From NCBI GenBank assembly GCA_021773835.1, contig JAJFJQ010000028.1:62001-126000 (forward strand): 64,000 bases of DNA. The letters run 5' to 3'. Position numbers and translations under genes: made by a program. Shown here piece after piece: positions 18,086-25,390 of the stretch (its first letter is position 1; each line of letters opens with the position of its first letter). The stretch is from Gammaproteobacteria bacterium. Its GTDB lineage: Bacteria > Pseudomonadota > Gammaproteobacteria > Ga0077536. Under the pieces are notes generated by a model that saw only the letters and a list, made by a program, of their open reading frames with translations, did no database searches and was not told where the DNA came from.

Positions 18086-18108
18086 ACAGGCTACGATTCC
18101 TTAGCAGA

Positions 18109-18912
18109 TTAAATCAGATCAATCGTCAGGTGGCTTAGCCCGGCCCCCGCAAACATAGCGGTCCATCGTTGCCCGGCATTAACCCGCGGGTAGTCGGTTA
18201 ATGTTCCGGTCGTGATGACCTCTCCGGAAACCAATGGATTCGCCCAAGCTTGAGTAACAAGCATATCGCATAGACTGGCAAGCGCGGATAAGGGACTGCC
18301 GAGCGCGTTGCGTCCAACGCCAGTGGTCACAACTTCGTCATCACGGCACAGCTTCACGGTAACATCCGCGAGCGCCTGGCGCAGCGCACGGCGATCTTGC
18401 GCCGCAAGCATTGTCTTCTCTCCGACAATCAACCGTGCGTGCGCACCGAAGTCGGCGACAATGTCGGCGGCGGTGAACTGCCAATCGGCGTAATGACAAT
18501 CAACAATCTCGAAACCCGGTGCGACCCACTCGATGGCGGATGCGATCGTATCCGGATCCGCTGCGATCCCAGTGATTCGATCATTTAGGCCGAGAACGAT
18601 TTCCGGCTCTATGCGGGGCGAGACTAAACTTCCCACGGGGACTTCGGTGATACGAGAGCCCGCATCGACAACTGTACGATCGTACATATAAGCCCAAATT
18701 GGGCTTGAAAGCCCGAATTCCGCCCACGTCGCAACGTTTGTGAATCCTATCTTGCGTCCTACATGTTGCCACCCGATTTCGCACAGCGCCGCATCCACGT
18801 TCGCGCCGGCTCTATAGCCTGCCTCCAAGTCGAAATTTTCGACGCTTTGACTTGGTCTCGGCGTTACAATGCCGCGTGTTCTCGCATCAATCAGTTGTTG
18901 TACAAAATCCAT
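18109..18912 (-). CDS. 2-keto-4-pentenoate hydratase / oxaloacetate-decarboxylase-type enzyme (MhpD-like)
   Basis: About 267 residues of the FAH-related MhpD/HpaH family, which hydrate 2-hydroxydienoates in meta-cleavage pathways or decarboxylate 4-oxalocrotonate. Signatures are GRKIGFTN, the metal-binding IEPEIVLGL, the VDCHYADW segment and NALGSPLSALASL with NPLVSGEVITTGT. The ATG at 18912 has AGGAT before it; six codons further upstream are possible. It begins the minus-strand run that leads through the orphan and amidohydrolase genes. No ring-cleavage dioxygenase is in the window, so the supply of its substrate is unclear. Confidence 0.85.
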   Translation of the reverse strand: MDFVQQLIDARTRGIVTPRPSQSVENFDLEAGYRAGANVDAALCEIGWQHVGRKIGFTNVATWAEFGLSSPIWAYMYDRTVVDAGSRITEVPVGSLVSPRIEPEIVLGLNDRITGIAADPDTIASAIEWVAPGFEIVDCHYADWQFTAADIVADFGAHARLIVGEKTMLAAQDRRALRQALADVTVKLCRDDEVVTTGVGRNALGSPLSALASLCDMLVTQAWANPLVSGEVITTGTLTDYPRVNAGQRWTAMFAGAGLSHLTIDLI

Positions 18913-19046
18913 AGTATCCTGGCATCCCACCTAAAACGTGAAGGTCATTCTATTCATTCAAATTCAATAGTCCACGCGCACCGTGATATACCTCGCCAAA
19001 CTGTCGGCGATCGAAATTTTCAGCGGCGACTCGGAGTAATTTAGAC

Positions 19047-19811
19047 ATGAACAAAACTCTCATATCTGCACTCATCTTTTCCTGCGTAATCGCCACTGGC
19101 CATAGCGGTGCAGAAGAACAAGTTGACCCAATGGCCGCAAGGATCCTGCAACAACTAAAATCCGACGGTCGCAACGAATATGACGCCGTTAAGGATCCGG
19201 ACAGAAAACCGGTTGAGACGATGCAGTTCTTTGGGGTCAATGCTGGCATGACCGTGTTGGATATGACCGCGGGCAACGGCTATAACGCAGAGATCTTATC
19301 CGCTGCAGTCGGCCCAAACGGGATCGTCTATGCACAAAACTCCCATTTTGTGACGACTTTAATCAAAGGGGCGTTGCATAAAGCCATGCGCGGAAGACTT
19401 GAGAACAATCGCCTACCGAATGTCCGCTACATCGTGGTCGACTCTGAGGACATGCCGTTCGACAAGTCGATCGACTTGGCCATCTGGGGGTTTAACATCC
19501 ACGACGTTTACAACCGCGACGGCGAGGCAGCCACCCTTCAATTCTTGGCGGACATCAAACGCGCGCTTAAACCCGGTGGCGTACTGGGTGTCAGTGAACA
19601 CGTCGGCGTCGCGGGAAACGACAACGCACAATTGCATCGACTTGAAACCAGTATCGTGCTCGGCATGCTCGAAAAGGCTGGATTTGTGGTTGAAGAGACC
19701 TCTGATCTACTCGCCAATCCAGACGACGACCATAGCCAATCGATCTATGCGGATGGATTGCGATATCGGACCGATCGCATCTTAATACGCGCACGAAAGC
19801 CGACCAGTTAA
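19047..19811 (+). CDS. Exported class I SAM-dependent methyltransferase (COG4798-like)
   Basis: A 254-residue Rossmann-fold methyltransferase with a Sec-type signal peptide (MNKTLISALIFSC, cut probably after HSGA). The SAM site is VLDMTAGNGYNAEIL, followed by the acidic VVDSEDMPF, WGFNIHDVYN and a KRALKPGGVLGVSEH post-motif. Export of a SAM-dependent enzyme is biochemically puzzling because the cofactor is cytosolic, yet this family (COG4798) is known to carry signal peptides. The stop overlaps the convergent acyl-CoA ligase gene by four bases. Function and substrate are unknown. Confidence 0.85.
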   Translation: MNKTLISALIFSCVIATGHSGAEEQVDPMAARILQQLKSDGRNEYDAVKDPDRKPVETMQFFGVNAGMTVLDMTAGNGYNAEILSAAVGPNGIVYAQNSHFVTTLIKGALHKAMRGRLENNRLPNVRYIVVDSEDMPFDKSIDLAIWGFNIHDVYNRDGEAATLQFLADIKRALKPGGVLGVSEHVGVAGNDNAQLHRLETSIVLGMLEKAGFVVEETSDLLANPDDDHSQSIYADGLRYRTDRILIRARKPTS

Positions 19812-21391
19812 CTCAAGCCGAACAATTCGACGAGGCGATTTCGCTGTAGCTTACCGGTCGTCGTCAGTGGAAGATCTTCTGCCTTGACGAAACAAAAACG
19901 GCGCGGCGTTTTATAGGCGGCCAGGACACCGCGGCAATGTGCCTGCAGTTCTGCTTCATTGGCAATCTGGTCGGGCTTTAGCACGATGACCGCGGCGATC
20001 GTCTCGTCGAGCCGTTCGTCGGGGATCCCGGTAACAAACGCGAGTTCGATGGCTGGATGTGTTGTCAGTACTTCTTCGACTTCGGCCGGCGCGACATTTA
20101 TCCCTCCCGTCTTCACCATTTCCTTAAGGCGTCCGCGATAATACAAAAACCCCTCGCTATCGAGCATGCCGAGATCGCCGGTGCGAAACCATCCGTGTTC
20201 ACTAAACGACTCGGCGGTGCGTTCCGGATCGTTCCAATAACCCGTGGTGAGGTAGCCGCGCAAAGTGATTTCGCCGCGTTGGCCTACGGGAAGCTCGGCA
20301 CCGGTGTCCGGGTCGATGATCCGAATTTCGGTCCCCGGTAGCGCTTGGCCAACCGTCCGAAGCCGTTGTTCGAGCGGTAATTCCGCATCAGCAACGGTTG
20401 AGTTGCCATAGGATTCGGTTAAGCCATAGACATTACAGATACTACTGGCGCCGAAGTCGACAATCCGTTGTAACTGCGCGGCGGTTCCAATCGTAGCGCC
20501 GGTGCGTAAGGTCTTTAATTTGGAGACGGCGTAGTGTGGATGCTCGGCAATGGCAAGTGACATATTTGGCGTGCCATAGAAAACCGTGCATCGCTCAGCT
20601 TCGATCAAGCGTAGCGCCTCGCCGGCATCGAAATGATATTGCAAGACAATCGTCCCGCCATGGGTGAACACCGCGAACACTGCATTGACACAGGCGAGCG
20701 CCCAAAACAAAGAGACAGCGAGCCATAAGCGATCTCCCGCAACCAGATGCTGACGCTCACCGATCCCCCACATATTCTCGATTAACCCACGATGGACTAG
20801 CGGTACTCCTTTCGGCAATGCCGTTGAACCTGAGGTATAGAGCAAGAAGGCGACATTGTCTGGGCCGACCCGCGCCTGGGCCGCGGCAAGATCATCCGCG
20901 TTGAGGGCCCTTCCACTCTCGACAAAATCGACATAGGGGCGCCATTGATCTTGGCCCTGAGCGTCGAGTGCAACGATACCTTCTAATTGAGGCAATCCAT
21001 CTGCAAGTGCGCGCGCTTGGGAGACTAGTCGAACGAAATTACGTTCACGGAATTGCGGCTCGACGAAAAGTAACTTTACCGCTGCATGATTTAGTTGATA
21101 GTTAAGTTCGTTCGCACTCGACCAGGTATTCAATCCGACCGTAATTGCGCCAATCGACATCGCCGCGAAATTGACGATAAGCCATTCGGCACGATTGCCG
21201 GCGAGGATTCCAACCCGATCGCCATGGACGATGCCGCTGGCCAACATTGCGCCTGCGCATTGATTAACGTCCTCCGTAAACGATTGGTATGACCAGCAAC
21301 GGCCGCGGTCGATAATAAAGTCGTGCGTCGGGTCACGGTCGGTGATCTCGTTCAGTACCCCGAGCGCGGTCCGGCTTTTGGGCATCTCCAT
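19808..21391 (-). CDS. Acyl-CoA synthetase (AMP-binding, ANL superfamily)
   Basis: ATP-dependent acid:CoA ligase of about 527 residues. It shows the P-loop-like YTSGSTALPKGVPL, the VYGLTESYGNST block, the hinge FRTGDLG, GGINVAPAEVEE and the C-terminal lysine in LPLTTTGKLQR. The methionine at 21391 (MEMPKSRTALG) is the likely start; upstream residues to 21496 run into the promoter area of the divergent binding-protein gene. It may activate the acid released from the amide hydrolysed by the adjacent transporter/DMFase island, but that is only proximity. The downstream end overlaps the convergent methyltransferase gene. Confidence 0.88.
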   Translation of the reverse strand: MEMPKSRTALGVLNEITDRDPTHDFIIDRGRCWSYQSFTEDVNQCAGAMLASGIVHGDRVGILAGNRAEWLIVNFAAMSIGAITVGLNTWSSANELNYQLNHAAVKLLFVEPQFRERNFVRLVSQARALADGLPQLEGIVALDAQGQDQWRPYVDFVESGRALNADDLAAAQARVGPDNVAFLLYTSGSTALPKGVPLVHRGLIENMWGIGERQHLVAGDRLWLAVSLFWALACVNAVFAVFTHGGTIVLQYHFDAGEALRLIEAERCTVFYGTPNMSLAIAEHPHYAVSKLKTLRTGATIGTAAQLQRIVDFGASSICNVYGLTESYGNSTVADAELPLEQRLRTVGQALPGTEIRIIDPDTGAELPVGQRGEITLRGYLTTGYWNDPERTAESFSEHGWFRTGDLGMLDSEGFLYYRGRLKEMVKTGGINVAPAEVEEVLTTHPAIELAFVTGIPDERLDETIAAVIVLKPDQIANEAELQAHCRGVLAAYKTPRRFCFVKAEDLPLTTTGKLQRNRLVELFGLS

Positions 21392-21489
21392 AAGGTGAAT
21401 GCTATCAGTATTCGCTACGAGCGCGATGTGTTTGAGCGCAACAGGACAAATCCCGCCATTGATGCAACAATTTACCGCGGAGGCAGCGT

Positions 21490-22776
21490 ATGGCAAAGCA
21501 GATAAGACGACGAACCGTGCTCAAGGGTATCGCGGCCGCAACCGCAGCAAGCGGCTTGCCACTGTCGAGTAAGGTCTTTGCCGACAACGAACCAATTGTT
21601 ATCGGGTTACCGACCTCACAAACGGCGGCCCACGGTGTAGCCGATGACCTCGACCACTTAAATGGCACGATTCTCGCGATGGAAGAGATCAACGCCGCCG
21701 GGGGCATACTTGGGCGCGAGCTGAAGATCGAGGTCGTCGATACCGATAAGTTATCTCCCGAGGCCTGCGCGGCATCGGTACGCGCGTTAGTCGACGCCAA
21801 AGTCCATGCGATATCCAATGCGTTTCTGTTTGTGCCGATCCCAGCGATGGACGCATCGGTCAAATGGGCTTGCCCCTATCTATCGGGAAACACACAACGC
21901 GCGGCAACTGAAGCCGTGCGCCAGAACCCGGATAAGTATCATCACATCTTCCAAGTCGACCCGTCGGAAGTTCACTATGGCTACCACTTTCCGATCTGGC
22001 TCCAGGCAATGAAAGACCACGGTGCTTGGAATCCCACGAACATGGGTGTTCATATCGTCCAAGAGCAGGTAGCGTACAACCAAACCATCTCGCGTGCGTG
22101 CCAGGACGCGTTGAAAAAGAGCGAGTTCGAACTCGCCGGCATCACCGACATTCAGTACCCGGTGCAAAACTGGGGACCCGTTGTTGAACAGATCCATAAA
22201 GTTGGCGCGGGGGCGGTGATGATCGACCATTGGGTCGCTGCGGAGTTTGCCGCATTTTGTAAACAATTCCGCGCCAAACCCTTAAAGAATTCATTGGTCT
22301 ATTTGCAATACGGGCCCTCGCAACCTGAGTTTCTCGATCTCGCCAGGCGTGCGGCCGAGGGATTTTGTTGGAGCACCGTGATGGGTCTCTACGCAGATGC
22401 GCAAGGATTGGCCTACCGCGAAAAATATAAGAAACGTTTTCCCGGCACGATGGGCGTGGTCTACACCGGGGTCGGTTACGATATCGTCTATTATCTCAAG
22501 GCCGCATGGGAAGCGGTTGGTGATCCGTCAAACTTTGAAGCGGTGTGCGATTGGGTGCGCACACACCCGCACGATGGGTTGTGCGGTCATATCGATATGA
22601 ACAACGAGTACCAAGAGGCCGCGCACTGGCCGGATAACGGCTATGATGTTCGCGCAAGTGAACTCAACCAAGGTGTGAGCCAACTCTACTTTCAGGTACA
22701 AGATCTCGAGCATCGCATTATCTATCCCTTCGAACTCAAAGAAGTCGCCCTTAAGCCGGCGCCATGGTGGACTTAG
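21490..22776 (+). CDS. ABC transporter substrate-binding protein, amide/urea/branched-chain amino acid type
   Basis: Periplasmic binding protein (428 residues) of the HAAT (LivJ/UrtA/AmiC) family. A twin-arginine-like leader (RRRTVLKGIAAATAASG) precedes mature sequence beginning about NEPIVIGLPTSQT; family blocks are NAAGGILGRELKIEV and GYDIVYYLKAAWEAV. GCGGAGG lies just before the ATG. It heads a plus-strand set with two ATPases, two permeases and a DMFase-like hydrolase, so the ligand is more likely an amide or amide-like compound than leucine. It diverges from an acyl-CoA ligase across about 100 bases that must hold its promoter. Confidence 0.92.
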   Translation: MAKQIRRRTVLKGIAAATAASGLPLSSKVFADNEPIVIGLPTSQTAAHGVADDLDHLNGTILAMEEINAAGGILGRELKIEVVDTDKLSPEACAASVRALVDAKVHAISNAFLFVPIPAMDASVKWACPYLSGNTQRAATEAVRQNPDKYHHIFQVDPSEVHYGYHFPIWLQAMKDHGAWNPTNMGVHIVQEQVAYNQTISRACQDALKKSEFELAGITDIQYPVQNWGPVVEQIHKVGAGAVMIDHWVAAEFAAFCKQFRAKPLKNSLVYLQYGPSQPEFLDLARRAAEGFCWSTVMGLYADAQGLAYREKYKKRFPGTMGVVYTGVGYDIVYYLKAAWEAVGDPSNFEAVCDWVRTHPHDGLCGHIDMNNEYQEAAHWPDNGYDVRASELNQGVSQLYFQVQDLEHRIIYPFELKEVALKPAPWWT

Positions 22777-23498
22777 ACCGCTCTCCCTTATTCGACTGCA
22801 CCGGGATCTGTCTCGACCTTGGTGGCCGCGAGATCCTCAACGACATATCACTGCGAGTCGAGTCCGGCGAGGTCCTTGGCATCATCGGCCCGAATGGTGC
22901 CGGTAAAACAAGTCTCTTTGAAGTACTTAGTGGGCGGATACAGGCGCGCTCAGGGTCCATTCGATTTCGCGGTGAGGCCATCACCGATCTCAAACTCTAT
23001 GAGCGCGCCCGTCTCGGTATTGGGCGCACCTATCAAACCCCGGTGGTGCCCGACGAGCTAACAGTCGGAGAAGTGCTGAAGGCCGCGCGCCAGGCATACA
23101 AACCTTATTGCACCCGTCACCAAGCGGAGTGGGCCTGCGAACTCGTCCACTTAGACATCACCATGCACCTGCCGGCCGCGAGCCTCGAAACCTTGAATCG
23201 ACGAAAATTGTTGCTCGCTTGTTTGTTGATGCGACATTGTTCAATGTTATTACTCGACGAGCCGGCCGCCGGCATGATCAATTCTGAAGTCGACGAATTC
23301 GATCATTTAATTCGGAGACTCTCCAAAGAACTTAACATCGGAATCGCCATTGTCGAACATCGTCTTGAACTGCTCGAAACCATCGCCGACAGCGTCATGG
23401 TAATTGACGCCGGTCAAACGATCGCAAACGGATCGCTCGCCGAAATACTCCACGACCCGAACGTTCACGAAGCCTATTTCGAAAATGGGTCAAATTGA
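22764..23498 (+). CDS. ABC transporter ATP-binding protein, LivG type
   Basis: Cytosolic ATPase subunit (244 residues) of the HAAT importer. Walker A is GPNGAGKTSLFE, the Q-region follows in IGRTYQTPVVP, Walker B is MLLLDEPAAGM and the switch histidine is in IAIVEHRLELL. The usual LSGGQ signature is replaced: the corresponding stretch reads ASLETLNRRKLLLACLL, unusual for LivG and possibly weakening the second ATP site. The ATG overlaps the binding-protein gene by 13 bases and the end overlaps the LivF-type gene by four, pointing to translational coupling. Confidence 0.9.
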   Translation: MVDLDRSPLFDCTGICLDLGGREILNDISLRVESGEVLGIIGPNGAGKTSLFEVLSGRIQARSGSIRFRGEAITDLKLYERARLGIGRTYQTPVVPDELTVGEVLKAARQAYKPYCTRHQAEWACELVHLDITMHLPAASLETLNRRKLLLACLLMRHCSMLLLDEPAAGMINSEVDEFDHLIRRLSKELNIGIAIVEHRLELLETIADSVMVIDAGQTIANGSLAEILHDPNVHEAYFENGSN

Positions 23499-24265
23499 GC
23501 GCACGATGCAACACCATGCCTGTTGACCGACAGCCCGACGACGTCGCACGCCCGGATATCCTAAGTGTTCGTGGGCTTTCGGCCGGTTACGGCCCGATGC
23601 GTATCCTTCATGATCTCGACCTTAATGTGCATGCTGGTGAACGCGTTGGCATCGTTGGTCTAAACGGACACGGCAAATCGACATTGTTCCTCGCAATCGC
23701 CGGCCTCACGGGTTGGCAACGCGGATCGATTCAATTGAACGGTCATGAGGTTGGCGGTACGCGGTCTCAGGGTCCTGGTCGCTATACCCACCGCGTGGTA
23801 CGAAGGGGACTCGCCCTGATCCCCCAAGGCGACGAAATTTTCCATGGACTCACAGTTGAGGAACACCTCGATAGCGGCGCATTCACAAAGACCGCGTGGC
23901 GTGAACGCCGGCGGCGAAAGGCTTGGGTACTCGATGTTTTTCCGCCACTGGCGAAGCTTATGTCCGTTTCTGTAGGGCGACTTTCCGGAGGTGAACGGCG
24001 CATGGTTTGTCTTGGACGTGGGCTGATGTCCGATGCATCGCTGTACTTAGTCGATGAGCCCTCGCTCGGGCTCGCGCCAAAGATCGGCAAGAGTGTGTTG
24101 GACACGCTGATGGCGATTGAATTGGGTGAATCGGCGATGGTGATCGCGGAGCAAAACGTCAGTCTGCTCGAAGGGCGGGTCGACCGTATCATCGGTATGC
24201 ATGCCGGTAAACTTAAAGGTGAAGCCTCAGTATCGCTTGCCGGCGCGATGCGTTGGGAAGCGTAA
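23495..24265 (+). CDS. ABC transporter ATP-binding protein, LivF type
   Basis: Second ATPase of the importer (256 residues). Walker A is GLNGHGKSTLF, signature SVGRLSGGERRMVCLGR, Walker B LYLVDEPSLGLAPK, and the switch region AMVIAEQNVSLLEG. Here the LSGGE signature is intact, in contrast to its LivG-type partner. The start is TTG at 23495, overlapping the previous stop (TTGA); ATG 23516 is an alternative and gives the same domain. An AT-rich spacer of 240 bases separates it from the permease genes. Confidence 0.9.
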   Translation: MSARCNTMPVDRQPDDVARPDILSVRGLSAGYGPMRILHDLDLNVHAGERVGIVGLNGHGKSTLFLAIAGLTGWQRGSIQLNGHEVGGTRSQGPGRYTHRVVRRGLALIPQGDEIFHGLTVEEHLDSGAFTKTAWRERRRRKAWVLDVFPPLAKLMSVSVGRLSGGERRMVCLGRGLMSDASLYLVDEPSLGLAPKIGKSVLDTLMAIELGESAMVIAEQNVSLLEGRVDRIIGMHAGKLKGEASVSLAGAMRWEA

Positions 24266-24505
24266 TTTTTTGCTCATTGGACCACGCCAACCAATGCACG
24301 CTGTACCGGGCCCTTATTTTTGAAATTGACCACGCAGAACATTAACGACACGGAGATTTGGAAAGATTAATTATTAATTATTTTTGTTAACTTTATTATT
24401 CGTATTCTTAGTGTTATCCGTAGTTTTATTCATGCCTTAAATTAGATCCACCCAAACAAACATAACTTTATAGTCAGGCAATAGGGTACATGGGGGAAAG
24501 TTGAG
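24266..24505 (+). promoter_or_regulatory. AT-rich spacer before permease genes, candidate promoter region
   Basis: A 240-base non-coding stretch inside an otherwise tightly packed transporter operon. Its centre (about 24366-24440) is strikingly rich in A and T, with the self-complementary TTAATTATTAATTA, quite unlike the surrounding genes. No convincing -35/-10 pair at proper spacing or T-tailed hairpin is seen. It may hold a second promoter, an RNA processing site or a terminator/antiterminator that sets permease and hydrolase expression apart from the binding protein and ATPases. GGGGGAAAG at its end serves the next ATG. Confidence 0.4.
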
Positions 24506-25387
24506 ATGGATTGGGGCATCATCGCCGTCGATGCGTTACAGCTAGCGTGTATTTATGGCACGCTCGCCGTCGGCATTTCGATCACCTGGTCGAGTCTCGG
24601 CCTGATCAATCTTGCCTACGGTTTCGTCTTCGCCGCCGGTGGCTACGGCGCATGGCTCGCGGCGGAACATTTGTCCGAGCATGGGATCGCTGTGATGTCG
24701 GCCGGCATATTGACCGGTGCATTGTTTGGCATCGTAGTGTGGGCGCTTGCCTTCCTGCCGATACACGACAAACCGAATTTCACCATGCGCGGCATGATCG
24801 CAACGGTCGCTATCTCGCTCATCGGTAATCAAACACTCATGTGGTACTTCGGCCCACGTGCTAAGGCCCTGCCCGAGATCTTTGGCTACGCACAAGTGGA
24901 ATATGCAGGGATCGTATTAACCGCCAATACCGCCGGAACAGTCGCCTCCTCTATCGTTCTGCTTGGGGTGGTCTTATGGTGGATGAAGTCGAGCCGCCGC
25001 GGCCTCGAGATCCGCGCGATGATGATGAATCCCCATGCCGCTTCACTGGTCGGCATCGGCGTACGCCGCACCGGTCTCTATGTGATGGCGTTAACCGGAG
25101 CGCTCGCCGGCCTCGCATCGGTGTTGTTGTCCCAGGTTTATTACGTGTCACCCTTCGCTGGTACAACGCCGTTGATCAAGGGTCTCGCGATCGCGCTGTG
25201 TGGGGGACTTGGGAGTATCGCCGGCGCATTGATCGCGGCGGTCATTCTTGCTGTAAACGAAGCTATTACTGCGGCCACAATCGGTGGACAGTATGTCTTG
25301 ATAACTCAATTCGGATTGATCATTTTGATCATTTTGATCCGGCCACGGGGGATCGCGGGGATCCTTGATCGAGCGCGCGAAGCCTAG
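24506..25387 (+). CDS. ABC transporter permease, LivH type
   Basis: Inner-membrane permease of 293 residues with about eight hydrophobic segments. Family marks are the N-terminal LACIYGTLAVGISITWSSLG, GLINLAYG, the cytoplasmic RGLEIRAMMMNPHAASLVGIGVRR coupling stretch and LIKGLAIALCGGLGSIAGAL. It pairs with the LivM-type permease encoded three bases downstream. A GGGGGAAAG ribosome binding site lies upstream. The transported compound is inferred from the island to be an amide. Confidence 0.92.
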   Translation: MDWGIIAVDALQLACIYGTLAVGISITWSSLGLINLAYGFVFAAGGYGAWLAAEHLSEHGIAVMSAGILTGALFGIVVWALAFLPIHDKPNFTMRGMIATVAISLIGNQTLMWYFGPRAKALPEIFGYAQVEYAGIVLTANTAGTVASSIVLLGVVLWWMKSSRRGLEIRAMMMNPHAASLVGIGVRRTGLYVMALTGALAGLASVLLSQVYYVSPFAGTTPLIKGLAIALCGGLGSIAGALIAAVILAVNEAITAATIGGQYVLITQFGLIILIILIRPRGIAGILDRAREA

Positions 25388-25390
25388 CCC

